The notes beneath the pieces were generated by a model. It did no database searches and had not been told where the DNA came from. It saw only the letters and a program-made list of their open reading frames with translations. A program made the translations under genes and the position numbers. Shown here piece after piece: positions 30,844 to 42,655 of a stretch of DNA of 64,000 bases (positions are counted from its first letter, which is position 1; each line of letters starts with the position of its first letter). The DNA is from Symbiodinium sp. CCMP2592 (taxonomy: Eukaryota; Sar; Dinophyceae; Suessiales; Symbiodiniaceae), in the NCBI GenBank assembly GCA_905221615.1, contig CAJNDT010003491.1, positions 58,501 to 122,500 of the forward strand. The letters are read 5' to 3'.

Positions 30844-32693
30844 TTTAGGCTTGATGTTCAAGTTGAGACTCATGTCGGCCTTTTAATACTGCTAGGATTT
30901 GGACCTTGAGGTCCGAGGCATAAGCTTCAATTCTGGGCCCATAGGGCCTGGGGTCTCGGTCTAGGTTGGGCTTCGTTGTTGTTGCATTTTTGTGACGGTG
31001 GCAAAAACGGAAGGTCTGTTTTCTGTGCGTGTGTCTGTGTGTCTGTGTGGAACAGAAAGCACGTGTTTCAGTGTTGCTTACTTAATGCACGCATGAACTA
31101 CGTACAATACATTGCTTAAGGTTCATGCAGTAGCACTGTAATTAACACTTTATGCTCATAGACTACATTAATGAAATACATTAGCGACGTCTGCATTCCT
31201 ACTTAACTACCTACTTACCCACTTACCTACCGACCCACGCTCAGCCCAAACACTCCCCTAGCCCTCAACAAGTCTCAAACGCTAAAGCCCCAAGATCAGC
31301 AGATCAAAACCCCAAAACCCAAAAAGCCCTGATGAAGGCCCCCCCCGAAACCCTAAACCCGGGGTGTACAAACAAAAACAACAACATCGGAGGCCTCAGC
31401 AGCTATGGCCTTCTCGTTCTCGGTCTGAGAGCGACGCTCCTCGCGGTCACATTTGGTTCACGGTGCTCGGGTAGATATGGGCTGTGTAGGGCTGTGTGTC
31501 TGTGTAAGTGTTAGTAAATATGTACATATACGTAAGATTCTACCAGTTGTATAAGGTCTTTATAATTGTAAGAGGGCTTTCTACGGTATCTTTGGGAGAT
31601 CGTTATGAGCCGCGGCACTTATTTGCTTCATTGGCTCAAGACGCTATTTCTTAGCGGGCAGCCTACGTCGTTCGCTCAGGTTTAGTACTGGCACAAAATC
31701 TCGAGCTCGTTCGGGTTCAGACAGAATACATCTGCGTCATACATAGGCTTCCTGGTGCCCCTATCTCGTTCCCCCAGTAGAGCGTGTTCCGAGCGCAAAA
31801 TGATTGCATAGCATTGCCACCAGTAAGCAGAGATAGTTTATTGTACAAATGAAAACGGCTTCCAGAAGGTGCAGGGTCGAACGCTTGCTGCTCGGGCTTT
31901 ACGGCAGTTGAGGCTTTCATGTATATCGACCAGTGGGTTGGGGCTTCGGCGCCATCCGAAGACAAAGGTGTGCCAGACCCAACACCCCAAAAGCTAAGGA
32001 ATGGTCCTCAGATTATATGAAGCTTCTTCTTCTGGACTACGGAATAATCCAATGGGTGTACGGCACTCTGGGGGCTCTGCGACTTACGAGATCCCGACCT
32101 AAGCCTTGTGGCCTAGTGCAAAACTTGGGCTTTGATCCAGCCCAAAGGGCCCGCACACCAAGGTAGAGCCAGCGGAGGTTCACTTAAGGGCTCATAGGGT
32201 TGGACGTTCAGACAGTGCGGTGACGATGCAGGGCTTGTTGACAAAGTTCCGGGTCCAGGGCTGAATGTCGACCCCTGCCAATCATAAGGACCCGAAGGGC
32301 GGGGGCGGGGGTTAAAACCTGACCTACCAGATTCGGAGTCGCCAGGCTTGCTGCAAATTCAATCCATGGCGGGCGACGACGGGATAAACAAGAAGCACAC
32401 CGAAAACAAATGGAACCGGAAGCTCTTAACCCGAAGGTCCCAAACTAGGGCCCCACGAAAACACACAGGCAAAAAGAAGGCTCGGGATCTCCTATATTAT
32501 ATAACCCCCCCTTATCATGAAGCCCAACAAGGTAGGGGCACCCCTATAAAATGCTTATGCTTACGTCCTTTTTGGGGTCCCCTGAATTAAACTCCTGTCG
32601 AAGGTGGTGCACGTCTTCCACTTTCTCGAGGATCTCGGCCTGCTTCGGGCCCAGGGAGTTGGGTGAGTTAGGCGGGGTTCAGGGTTTAAGGCG
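30844..32693. other. Intergenic stretch
   Basis: CTTACCTACC-like words near 31200-31230, a few CCCTAAA words, and no recurrent element. A GGCTCAAG word preceded by CATT at about 31628-31639 faintly recalls the dinoflagellate spliced-leader end but does not match well. Confidence 0.4.
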
Positions 32694-32764
32694 CCAAAGT
32701 AGCTCCTTTTGGGGGTTCATATATAGAATCCTATAAGGTAATCCCCAAAAGGAACTACTATGGG
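32694..32764. repeat. Foldback element, family E copy
   Basis: CAAAGTAGCTCCTTTTGGGG pairs with CCCCAAAAGGAACTACTATG; the core is ATATATAGAATCCTATAAGG. Confidence 0.8.
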
Positions 32765-33043
32765 GTTTGAGGGTCAGGGCTAAAAGTGTGGGGTTCAGGG
32801 TTTAGGGGTGTAGCGATTTAGGGTTCAGGCCTCAGGATACAGGCTTGGATTTTGGGGTTCTGGGCTTTGGATCAAAGTTTAAGGATGATGCTTCAGCAGA
32901 TCTAGTGTCAAGGGCTGCGTGTTTGGGCAAGCATACCCAGATCCCAAACACAACAACCTCAGCACCGAACCTCACCGAACCCGAGACCTCGACCTGCCGA
33001 AAATCCTTTAGGTCACCACAGAAAACCCCAAGAACCCTTGTAA

Positions 33044-33130
33044 TGTAGGGGCCTCAATAATCAGAAGGTGGATATTGTACTATAGTTCTAGTAAGGAACC
33101 CCCAAAACCCAATTCAAATTATTCAGGCCG
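33044..33130. repeat. Foldback element, family C copy
   Basis: GTAGGGGCCTCAATAATCAG on the left, AATTCAAATTATTCAGGCC on the right, with the core TATAGTTCTAGTAAGGAACC. The preceding words AGAACCCTTGTAAT also precede the next copy. Confidence 0.7.
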
Positions 33131-33163
33131 TTATGCTAAACAGAACACAAAGAACCCTCTTAA

Positions 33164-33262
33164 TGTAGGGGCTTTATTATTAGAATAGGGTTTTTGGGAA
33201 TATTATGATATAGTTCTAATAAGGAGCCCCCAAAACCCTATTCTAATTATTAAGGCCCCTAT
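33164..33262. repeat. Foldback element, family C reference copy
   Basis: The best-preserved copy: TGTAGGGGCTTTATTATTAG (left) and CTAATTATTAAGGCCCCTA (right), inner arms AATAGGGTTTTTGGG / CCCCAAAACCCTATT, and the core TATAGTTCTAATAAGGAGCC. A solo right arm (CTAATTATTAAGGCCCCTA) ends at about 33346. Confidence 0.85.
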
Positions 33263-33442
33263 ATTCTGGTACCCTTATAGATCCCTTATAGTACCCGTAA
33301 GGACCCTTTAATTAAAGGAGCCCTAGTCTAATTATTAAGGCCCCTATCTGCCCTATCTTAAACAGCCACGGAATCCCGGCCTGGTGCTTCTCAACGTTAG
33401 CTTTGGCCTGGTCCGCTCCATGTACACGACTTCATAGGGTTT

Positions 33443-33542
33443 ACCCTGAGGCCCCAAAGTGGCTCCTTTTGGGGGGTCATGTATAGAATCCTATAAATCA
33501 GGTAATTAATCCCCAAAAGGAACTACTATGGGGCCTCTGGGT
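33443..33542. repeat. Foldback element, family E copy (long arms)
   Basis: ACCCTGAGGCCCCAAAGTGG pairs with CTACTATGGGGCCTCTGGGT, and CTCCTTTTGGGG with CCCCAAAAGGAA. Core: ATGTATAGAATCCTATAAAT. Confidence 0.8.
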
Positions 33543-33982
33543 AATAGGGTTTAGAGCGAATGGCTGGCTTCGATCATGCGGGTGTTGCAAAGGTGTAGGG
33601 GTCCGGGGCTTTAGGGTTGTGGGTTACAGGCATGGGTTCAGGTTTTAGATGGGTCTATAGGGCGCAAGGGGCAGGGCCGCCCAAACGACAAACGTACTGG
33701 AATCAAAGCCCGTGCTTCAAGAGGCTTACGACGTAGATTTCCAGGAAGCCTTCCGGACTCAGCGGACAACACGATGTATAAAGACGCTCACCCTGGCTTC
33801 AGTGTCTCCTCACATCAAGCACAACCGCCTTCAATATTCTCCGATCTCCTTCTCCGGACGGTTTCTGGTTTCGAAATTTCGAAGTGCTGAAACCTTGCGT
33901 TGCCTAACATCAATCTGGCCAAACCTTGAGGCTGCAAAGACTTGCTTGAGGCTTTGATACGACCTAGGTATTGGGGCATATG
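33543..33982. other. Short intergenic stretch
   Basis: A forward frame at 33712-33957 (81 codons) has no domain; no element. Confidence 0.4.
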
Positions 33983-34091
33983 CCCAGACCTTCCAAAATC
34001 CCTTAATTAAGGAATATACCTTACATTATAATAGGATCCCACATATGAATTAAGGTATATTCCTTAATTAGGGGATTTTGGAAGGTCTGGG
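33983..34091. repeat. Long-arm foldback, single copy
   Basis: CCCAGACCTTCCAAAATCCC and TTAATTAAGGAATATACCTT are repeated inverted at the right end. Arms are about 42 bases and nearly perfect, with a short ATTATAATAGGATCCCACAT loop. This is one of the strongest hairpins in the window. Confidence 0.85.
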
Positions 34092-34250
34092 TGGCTTTCA
34101 TGGCTTAGGCTTGTCACCCGCGCAAACCCCAGAACCTTCTTAACCACCCAAAACCCGACAACCAGATTAAAATCTGCAACCAAAATCCAAAACCCAAAAC
34201 ACCACCCAAGACCAAAAGATCCCCAGGCCCAAACTTCATTACTTATTGGA

Positions 34251-34361
34251 GACATGGGATTTTCCGAAAATTAGGGATACCTTATTTTGGAATCCTTATA
34301 ATAAGGATCCTGCTATTTTGGGTACTATATTAGGGTCCCCTATTTTCGGAAACCCCCACAT
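34251..34361. repeat. Foldback element, family A copy 4
   Basis: ACATGGGATTTTCCGAAAAT (left) against ATTTTCGGAAACCCCCACAT (right); the core is TCCTTATAATAAGGATCC. Confidence 0.8.
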
Positions 34362-35371
34362 TGAAAGGGACATGAAGGAAGCCCTAGTGCCCCCTAAAAG
34401 GATCGGCCTGCTCCACCTGCCAGGCGGCATCCGCCTTGCGGGCGACGTAGACCTGGGAAATACTCGGCGCTTGGGGGTTTAGGGCTTAAGGTTTTAGGGA
34501 TTATGCAGTTTAGGGGTTAAGAAGTCGGTGATTGGGGCTTTTGGGATTCAGGGCTTAGGGGTCAGAGCTTAGGGAAGGGCCTTCCAACACAAAATCCTGA
34601 GTCTCTGTCAATCCCAAATCCTAGAACTCGCATCGGGTCGATGAAGAGCGGGATGGGACTGAGCATGGGGGCTTCTGGGATTAAGTTGGGGGGATCTTGA
34701 GCGACGTAAAACAGACTATCCCAGCAACAAGAACAGAGACTCGAAGAGTAAATCCTATACCTCATGAACCATAAAACCAAACAGACCAACCGATATCCCA
34801 CAGCCTTCTGTGTGCCATCAGCCAGGTACTTACCCACTCGGGGCTTATGACCCCGGGTGGCATGTTTCAGAGTTCAGGAGAGAGTTGGGGGGTTTAGGTT
34901 TAGGGCAAGTCTCGGTTGACATTTGCGGTCTGGAGACAGAGCAATCAAGCATTCTTCCGCAGGCGACCGACCACCCGTGCACAACGAGGAATGCACCAGT
35001 CATCGTCCACAGCGACATTCGCTGCTGCAAGCAGAAGCGATTCCATCCATGCATCAAGTCCTTCTCCGGTTGAACACCAGGGTCCAGGAAACCCGTCATC
35101 ACCGCGAGCCCTGCCTCCTCACGGGTACCGCACTCCCAGAGGCCGAGTGAAACGAGTTGCCGAGACATCTTGAGCGAACTGCAGACAAAAGTAATGCAGC
35201 TGAAGATGAAGGCTCGCGGATTTTCGGACAGCTTGAATCAATGTACAAAACCACCTTCCCGGCTCGCTGACAGAACACATCTCCGATAAGTTCAGAACAC
35301 TGGAAGCGAATCTGAGTACCCAGAGGTTGAAGGCACAATGCTGGCAGTTTCTCGGATACTCTGGAAGCATG
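34362..35371. other. Intergenic stretch with ambiguous frames
   Basis: Frames of 75-107 codons at 34845-35173 are open on both strands. The forward one is Ser/Pro/Arg-rich near its end. No domain; the strand is undecided. Confidence 0.4.
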
Positions 35372-35434
35372 CTTAAAGGATCATGGAACTTAGTAATTAG
35401 GGTTATAAATAAGGTAACTATACTTATAATCCAA
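35372..35434 (+). repeat. Family D element, right arm lost
   Basis: CTTAAAGGATCATGGAACTT and TAGTAATTAGGGTTATAA match the left half of the copy at 8781; the sequence breaks off after TACTTATAATCCAAG. Confidence 0.65.
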
Positions 35435-35490
35435 GTGGTGTCTGAGTCCGATGCATCCTGCTGGTGCTGCAGCTCCACCTCTTTGCTCCT

Positions 35491-35594
35491 CTAGGGATAC
35501 CCAGTAACCTAAGAATAAAAAGGCCTCTCTTTTTGGTATTTATAAGGAACCTAGGACTACAAAAAGGGAATAAGGGTACTACTGGGCATCCTAG
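35491..35594. repeat. Foldback element, family F copy 1
   Basis: CTAGGGATACCCAGTA (left) pairs with TACTGGGCATCCTAG (right). Inner blocks CTTTTTGGTATTTATAAGGA and ACAAAAAGGGAATAAGGGTA are also present in the diverged copy at 41276. Confidence 0.65.
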
Positions 35595-35981
35595 TCCTCT
35601 TCCGGCGACGGTACAGGCGGCAAAATTATCGTAAGCTGTTGCTGTCTGCAGCCTGATTCGATCTATGACCCATGAATCCCGAAGCAGCCGTGCAAACCCT
35701 ATCAGTATTAGAAACCATCCAAACACCGAACTCTCTAAACAGCTAGCCCTATTCTTTTGTAGTACCCTTGCTGGAACCTCCGTAGTCTTCTACAGTACCC
35801 AAAACGAAACCCACCATAGTACCCCTAAGCCCTATAACCCGACTGAGCATGCACACCTTCCTGTATCTCATCGTAATTTTCAGACCTACCTGCCCAGTGT
35901 CCTGTGGAACTCAAAGTTGGCCTTTCGGAGTATATTGCACGGGATTATATCGGGGTTACAGTACCCCAAAGGTTAAAGGTT

Positions 35982-36087
35982 ACTATAGGCGCCTTAACAA
36001 TTATAGAAGAGGGTTTTGGGGATTATTATACCTTATAATAAGGAACACCCCCAAAATAGTATTGGTAATTATAAAGGCGCCTATAGT
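35982..36087. repeat. Foldback element, family C copy
   Basis: ACTATAGGCGCCTTAACAAT pairs with TAATTATAAAGGCGCCTATAGT. Core: TTATACCTTATAATAAGGA. CAGTACCCCAAA occurs just outside on both sides (about 35959 and 36099), a possible flanking duplication. Confidence 0.8.
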
Positions 36088-39000
36088 ATGGAGGTTTCAG
36101 TACCCCAAACCAAAGGTTGCTACTCTACAGTACTGAACTTGGACCCCTAGCAAAAATTATAATTAGCTGTTTCTTAGGGCTTATAATAAGCAAAGATAAA
36201 AAGAAAATATTTCTAAGTATCCCTAAGTACAACTAGGAAGAAGCTCCCCCCCCCCCCGGAAAGGAGTCGGGTCCTCAGCTTCGTCTCGCGCTTGAACTCT
36301 ACGAATTCCTTCGATTCCTGTGTCTTAGATTCATGTTGCGGTTTTAGGGCTTGTAGGGTTTATGATCTCTGAGGTGGCGTGCACATTTTTTTGCAGGGTT
36401 TTGGTTGATTCTTTGAGTATATGCTTTAACTTGACTTTCCCTCTGCCTTTCCCTTTGCCCTTGCCCTTGCCTTGACCTTATCATCTCTGTCTTACTTTAT
36501 CATCAATTTACATGACCTGTTATCAATATCACGCGATACATGACGTTGATTCCAACACATACACGATTCGATTTTTGAATGGCAAGCTTCGCCACTCTAC
36601 AGACCTACCGGCACACATGTACGCACACCTTTCTGCACGCAATAAACCCGATCCACTCACGCATTTTTTGCACACATGCAGCACAAACTATGCACCTGAA
36701 TGTCTGCATGTATCGGCTTATCAGCCTATATGTGTGCACATATGCAGAAGTACAAATGTGCGCATGCCGATAAATATGTATGAACGCAAACCATTGGAAT
36801 TTGGAACCTATTTTCCTATCAGTCTTATGAGGCTACCCGAAGTCTCGACCTTCGACTTGTGTTCGAACCTTCAGCGTGGAATTGAGTGTGGCTGACGCTG
36901 AAATGCCGAACCTTCAGACCAACACCCGAAGCGTTAACACTGACTCGCAGCTTCTTCCTGAGAAGGCAATGGATTGGCTTTATCAGCTGGTGGATGGGGC
37001 CTCAACAAGTCCAAACCCCAAGTGGTAAAGAGCCAGACGCCATAAAACCACAACTCTGAAGCCCCAATATCCCCAAACTCAAGATCAAAATCCGAAACCC
37101 CCAACCCCAAATTGAATCCGACAGGATGCCCTCCAACAGTAAACACAAAGAAAGGAGCAACTCCCGCACGGGCCTTCAGATCCAAGACCTTGGCTGCCTG
37201 TGCTTGCCTCGCAGCCGGATTTGCACAAGGGCTCAAACTATGTAGGCTTAGGGTTTATACGGCTCTCATGGCATGGTTTACAAGGTGTCATTTGGTAAGG
37301 GTTTTACAGTATGACAGGTGTTTACGGGGAAATGACAAAGCATTCTGTAACTAGGCGATAGAAGGGATTTGTGAGAGGATGGTACGGGCTGTGTAGGCGG
37401 ATTTGTCAGTGGAAGCGCGCTTCGATAAAAAGATACGTATATCAAGGACCGTCTCTTGGGGATGGGTCCTGCACCTGCAGATCTCTACAGAAGTTCGACT
37501 CCTGAGCCCCAGACCTAGGCCTCAAGTCGTAATCCTTAATCCTTAAGCCTGACCTGGTTTTGTTGCAGTTCATTCTTGCTTTGTTTTGGGGGGGGGGGGG
37601 GGTATTTATCAGGTTCAATATCGACAGGACTTTAAGAGCTTACAAGGCGGGGCTGCAAGCAACTAAGCTTAGAATCAACGCAACCGCACAGACCTAGCAC
37701 CTAGGCGCGACACCCGACTGAACACCCATGAATTCCATAAGCCCAAGCCAAATGTAGACCAAAACCGTGAACGGAACTTATTTGTAGCCTGAAAGGATCC
37801 AAGTATAGGAGTGTCTAGATCTTCGACTCAACATAAAGCCCAGCGCCTCGAAACCCGCGACGAACCAGAAAGCTACACGGTTTCTCGATTTCAACAGTCC
37901 CCGAAATTACGAATATTTAAGGCTCTCTATGAAATACTAAGGGAAATTGGCTCGACTCCGACGTCTCCAAAGCCCAAAAAACATATGTCATGAAACGGCT
38001 TAGGGTTGATATACGGTTTGGGGACACTTCAAGCCGTTATGGTAGGCCCTAGCAACGACTTCTTCACGCATGAAGCCATAAACCTTTCTTTGGACCCGAA
38101 TCCTCACCCATTTCGAAAAAGCTCCTAAATCACTAAATCCCAAACCCCGGCCCTAGGCACCTAAACCCGAAACCCATAAATCTCTCAGTTCTAAACTCTG
38201 AAAACTGAAGCATGGATGCCTTGAACCCCACCAAAACCGATGAATCCCTGAGCTCTAAACCCAAGAATCCCTAAAACCCTACACCCTGAACCCAACCCTA
38301 ACCCGATGAATCCCTGGACCACAAGTCAAGCTGCTGCGCCGCCAGCTGCTTGAAGCCCTGGGCCTCCGAAGTAGCGATCAGGGCTTAAGGTCATTTCGGA
38401 GTTTAGGCTACCAGTCAGGGCTTTTGGTTTAGGCCTTGGGGTGTAGAGTTTTGACTTAGGGTCATGTACCATACCATGCTTTCTTTACCGATTTTAATGG
38501 CAGTTCCCTTCGTGATGACAATACAGAAGCTCCCATCTTGCTGAAGCTCGCCTGCTTCCATCGCCACTCACGCAGCTCGCTTTGGGCGGCGACGGTCTCC
38601 GCCAACTTCTCACGGCGCTCCTGACTTCGCAGTCCATAGTCTCGGTTTCGGATTTTGGGCTGTGGGATTAAGGGGTGACCGTGCGATCGAACATGCTGAC
38701 GAAGTCCCTGAAAAGTAACTTCCTTTTCTCAGATTCCCTTCACCCCTAAACCCCTAAACCCTAGCCTCCGAAGCCCTAAACCCTTAACCCCAAACCTTGT
38801 ATAATTGCCCGTGACCCATAGCATCCCTAGCCGACCTCCGGGTCAGCACCAAGGATGTAAACCCTGTACAAGTGGGTTCTTCTTATTTAAGGGATTCATC
38901 TTAAGTTACTATAATAAAGAAAACCTTTTGATTTACCATAGATCCCTATTCGGCTAACCTAAGTTAACTCCCTTAACAAGGACTCAGACAAGCACATCGC

Positions 39001-39102
39001 AACCTCTCCGGATATGCAAATCGAAAAGATCAGGTTCTCGTTTGCTAGGAGTTGCGCGGCTCCGTAATCCTTAGGTGGGGATTTTAAAACACCCATATCT
39101 TA
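36088..39102. other. Intergenic stretch
   Basis: Holds a C-run (36247-36258), a CCCTTGC-like pyrimidine stretch (36438-36480), an ACAC-rich part (36600-36760) and a G-run (37589-37602). Degenerate CCCTAAA words occur at 38230-38310 and 38740-38790. The 127-codon frame at 36512-36895 is partly repeat-driven and has no domain. Confidence 0.4.
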
Positions 39103-39117
39103 TCATACATGTATATG

Positions 39118-39157
<40 letters not shown>

Positions 39158-39160
39158 TTA
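39103..39160. repeat. AT-rich microsatellite
   Basis: ATGTATAT units passing into pure (AT)n. Confidence 0.9.
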
Positions 39161-39383
39161 TACGCACATGCATGGGTACATATCATGGCAAAAAGCCGCC
39201 CCGTAATCGAACACGTCGGCTCCTCGCGTGTCATCTGCCACTTGGCCTTTGACTCCACCTTGTCGCGAGTTTTGGGCTTCAGTCATTGTTCATGGCTTCG
39301 ACGATGCTTCTGCAGCGGGCGAGAGTTACAAAAGCAAACTCCGTTCGGAAAAGCCAAACTGACTTTGAGAACGCCCTTCCCCC

Positions 39384-39437
39384 AGCCCTAAACCCTATAC
39401 CCTAAACCCTAAACGCCTAAACCCCTAAACCCTAAGC
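39384..39437 (-). repeat. Interstitial telomere-like tract
   Basis: About seven CCCTAAA-type units with CCCTATA and CGCCTAAA variants. Confidence 0.75.
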
Positions 39438-39497
39438 CCAGCTGGGTCCCTGGCGGAACGAATCTCACGCACCTTCCCGGCAAGGTTTCAGGGTTTC

Positions 39498-39588
39498 CTT
39501 ACCTTTGGTTAGTAAGGAATGGAAGAACGGTAGTAATAGTAGTCATACTTGTACCCCGTTCCTCCATTCCGTACTAACCAAAGGTAAG
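39498..39588 (+). repeat. Foldback element, family B copy 5
   Basis: 91 bp, CTTACCTTTGGTTAGTAAGG / CCGTACTAACCAAAGGTAAG. The outermost 16 bases are perfect inverted copies. Paired changes (GAACGG on the left, CCGTTCC on the right) keep the hairpin paired. Confidence 0.85.
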
Positions 39589-41123
39589 TTTCAGGGCTTG
39601 GTTGGCGTCTGGAATTCAGGAAGCGTTGCATGACGGAGATCTATACAAGGTTTCAGTTCAAGGGGCGTCAGGTTTTCGTTCTTGTGGCTTTGTAAGGCTT
39701 AAGGCTTTACGGCTTCAGGGTTGAAGGTTTGGGGTTTTCATGGCATTCGCTTAGGGCGGAAAGGCTTTGAGGTATCAGGCTTTCGGTTTCAGGACTTGGG
39801 ATGTAGAGCTGTAACTGAACCCCAACGACATGACGACTAGACTTGCCGAGATCTTCAGTGTTGAGTGTGGGTAAGCTCCATAAAACCGAACATCCGCACG
39901 ATACGGACACCAAGCAGGACGACACTTGCTTGTTGAGGGATTGCCGGGATTCAGGATTTTAGGGAGTAGGTTCAGGCTAGAAGCCCTTCAACCCAAAACC
40001 ACCATTTGATGAAAAGTGATCCACAAAACCGGCGATTCATTCACCCCTGCCGAAAAGAGAAGAACTCATCCATCCTGATCACCTCGCTTTGCACCGTAGA
40101 AACCAACCCTAAAACCCCAAGCCATCACAGGCCGAGGAGACCTCCTTCTTTGTCTCTTCGATCATCCTCTTCAGCTCCTCTTTGGGGTTTACGTTTCAGC
40201 GTAACCCCCTTGTGAAACCCGCAATGTAGCACCCTTATTTTCAGGCAGAACTATCGAATGGAAGACTTATGAAACCGAGAAAGAACCTTCGCGACTCTGA
40301 CACCTGACAGCACACACAATCCCTGCGCAAAATACTGATAGCAACCACGTAACTTCGAATTCTAAACCTTAGGGGTTCTCTTTCTAAGCACTCCCCCACC
40401 TATGAGCATCACACGTGAGACCATACAGTACTCAGTATGATCCTTTTGGCGGGACCACGTCCTCGACCGACGGTAGCTCGGCCGTGGGATTCGGTGGACC
40501 TATCCCAGACTTTTGACTTTCGGGTTTAGGGTTTAGGCATGCTTAGGCTTTTGAAGTTGGAGGGTTCTTCGTCCTTAACCCGTAATGCTTCAGCAATGGA
40601 AATAGAGTACGAGTACCTGCTTTGGGGTTTCAGCGCTGCAAAAACATTTTCGAATGCGGAGGGCTAGGGAGTGCTTAGAGGATGTTGGGGCTGAGATAAA
40701 CCGGTTCTGCCCATGGTAGCAGTCGGAACGCTGGACCCCAAAAACCGAACGGGCAAGACAAAACATGAAAGTTGGAAGGTTTCCAAGTTGGAAAAGCAAC
40801 AGCTGGAAAACAGGGTCATCAATTTTATGAGGTGCTGAATTGTGGATGCGCATCTTCCAAATTGGAGGCTGCAGCTGTAAGGGTTATAAGTGGTTTCTGT
40901 AGAACCTACACACGAGATCTATACCATGTTGTGGGACTCTTTCTGTCTGATATCCCGCGATCGACAGACAAACCATAATTACTCCTACTGTCTTCCTGAG
41001 GAGCCCCATATGCTGTTACCCAGCCACCGAATAATCCCCGCCCCACTCACTTAAACCAATACGCTACATCCAAAACCCGAACCCCAACCCATCCCGAAAC
41101 CCTAATAGCCCAAAACTCGAAGA
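39589..41123. other. Intergenic stretch, nothing recognised
   Basis: Unique sequence; frames at 39707-39925, 40006-40215 and 40590-40978 have no domain. Confidence 0.4.
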
Positions 41124-41167
41124 TCCTAAACCCTAAACCCCTGAACCCTAAACCCCTAAAACCCTGA
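41124..41167 (-). repeat. Interstitial telomere-like tract
   Basis: Five to six CCCTAAA-type units. Confidence 0.75.
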
Positions 41168-41275
41168 TAGAAAACCTGAGCGCTAGCTCTGGGAAGGCCT
41201 GCAGTTGCCGGCACGCGGGCCAACGTGGAAGCGCTTTTCGAACCTCGCAGTAGGAATGCCAGCGAAGCGGAGACA

Positions 41276-41363
41276 TGGGGTGCCCTTTTTGGTTTAAAGG
41301 GGGTTATAAGGGAACCTGAACCCTAAGAAAAGGGAATAAGGGCCTATATACTCTGGGTCCTAG
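41276..41363. repeat. Foldback element, family F copy 2 (diverged)
   Basis: Shares CCTTTTTGGTTT, GGTTATAAGGGAACCT, AAAAGGGAATAAGGG and the end CTGGGTCCTAG with the copy at 35491. The left arm is mostly lost. Confidence 0.5.
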
Positions 41364-41952
41364 ATAATAAGGTTTGGGGTTTTGAGTTTAGGGGTCAGGA
41401 GTCACATGAAGCGGAAGCCCGAAAACTGTTCATCCCTACTTCCGTAGACAAAAGTATCCAACTTGGATCACGGCACTCCCATCAACTCACATCGGAAACC
41501 TCAAATTTTAATCCTGCAATCAAATGTCTTGAACCCGAAGCTTGAGGGCATGGCTCCTGCAGGCAGGGCTAGTAGTGCGGGTCTTGCATTCCGTATTACG
41601 ATCTGTAGCACAATGTGCTCGTTGCTTGAGGGGGTGCCTGAAGAACCACACACATGGACATGACAGAAGGTTCGGATGAAGTCTGCGATACCTGCGGCAA
41701 CTTCATGGCGAAGCATGGATCGCAAACGCGGCTTGCTCCAGTCGAGAGTGCAACCCCAGCATGTGACAAGAAGCGATGCGTTTAATGCCTCGGAGTGATA
41801 TCATCGAGAATAGCAACTACGAGTTCGACTCTACGATAATCTTCATCATGCCACAATACTGTGCGGCTGATACATGGACTGTATTGTTAGCTGCACAGAC
41901 TGTCTCCTTCTGTCTTTTCTGTCTGTTTTTGTCCCGCTGTGTTTGTTTTCTG

Positions 41953-41959
<7 letters not shown>
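41364..41959. other. Intergenic stretch, nothing recognised
   Basis: No element; weak antiparallel frames at 41463-41725. Confidence 0.4.

Positions 41960-42024
<65 letters not shown>
41960..42024. repeat. CT microsatellite
   Basis: About 32 uninterrupted CT units. Confidence 0.95.
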
Positions 42025-42027
<3 letters not shown>

Positions 42028-42119
42028 TCTTGTTCGAAGTGTGAGGCTATGAAAGAAATCATGCATGCATACATGAATGTCTGTACACATACACATGTAA
42101 GTGAAGTTTGAATAAGAGA

Positions 42120-42435
42120 GATATGCTTGACCACTGCTTTTGATGTACATAGACATTTACATGTACACATATGTACATATGCACCTGTGCCCATATCATA
42201 TATGTATACGTGTGTACATCTACAAACGTACATACATATGCACACAAACAGAAGTGTATACGTAAACATATGCATCTCCACATACATACATACATACATA
42301 CGTACGTACATACATACATACATACATACGTACCAACCTACCTACATACACACCCTGCAAACAACACAAAATTGCTCGTGTGTGTACGTATATGTACATG
42401 TACACACGCATGTAAACACATCTGCATCGGGTAAG
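42120..42435. repeat. ACAT/GTACAT-rich tetranucleotide region
   Basis: Degenerate ACAT and ATGTAC words with a purer run at 42282-42342. Frames on both strands (up to 168 codons) are Tyr/His/Val/Cys-rich products of the repeat. Confidence 0.8.
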
Positions 42436-42655
42436 CATGGAACACAGCTACACAGATCCCATCGGTTTGTTCTTATTGCCTTAGAGGGCTTGGCCAGCTT
42501 GTTAACTTCAAGAAGCGCTTCGCGGCTTCCCTGTGAACGTAGTACTGTCCTTCTTATAGTATCCCTCGAGTGTCTATTGCCATCCCTTCCCAAAGAAGAT
42601 TGACGGAACTCAGAAAACGTCCTACACTATGCCCAGATTGAAGCGAGGAGCTCAC

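Noticed and set aside
31626..31640. Relic of the dinoflagellate spliced leader
   Set aside because: Only CATT and GGCTCAAG match, with missing bases between them and no match further 5'.
34845..35173. Ser/Pro/Arg-rich forward frame and antiparallel 107-codon frame
   Set aside because: Conflicting strands and no fixed splice borders; unlike 42656-43054, GC3 is not clearly raised.
41817..42603. Frames of up to 168 codons around the CT and ACAT repeats
   Set aside because: Tyr/Val/His/Arg-Glu repeats encoded by microsatellites.
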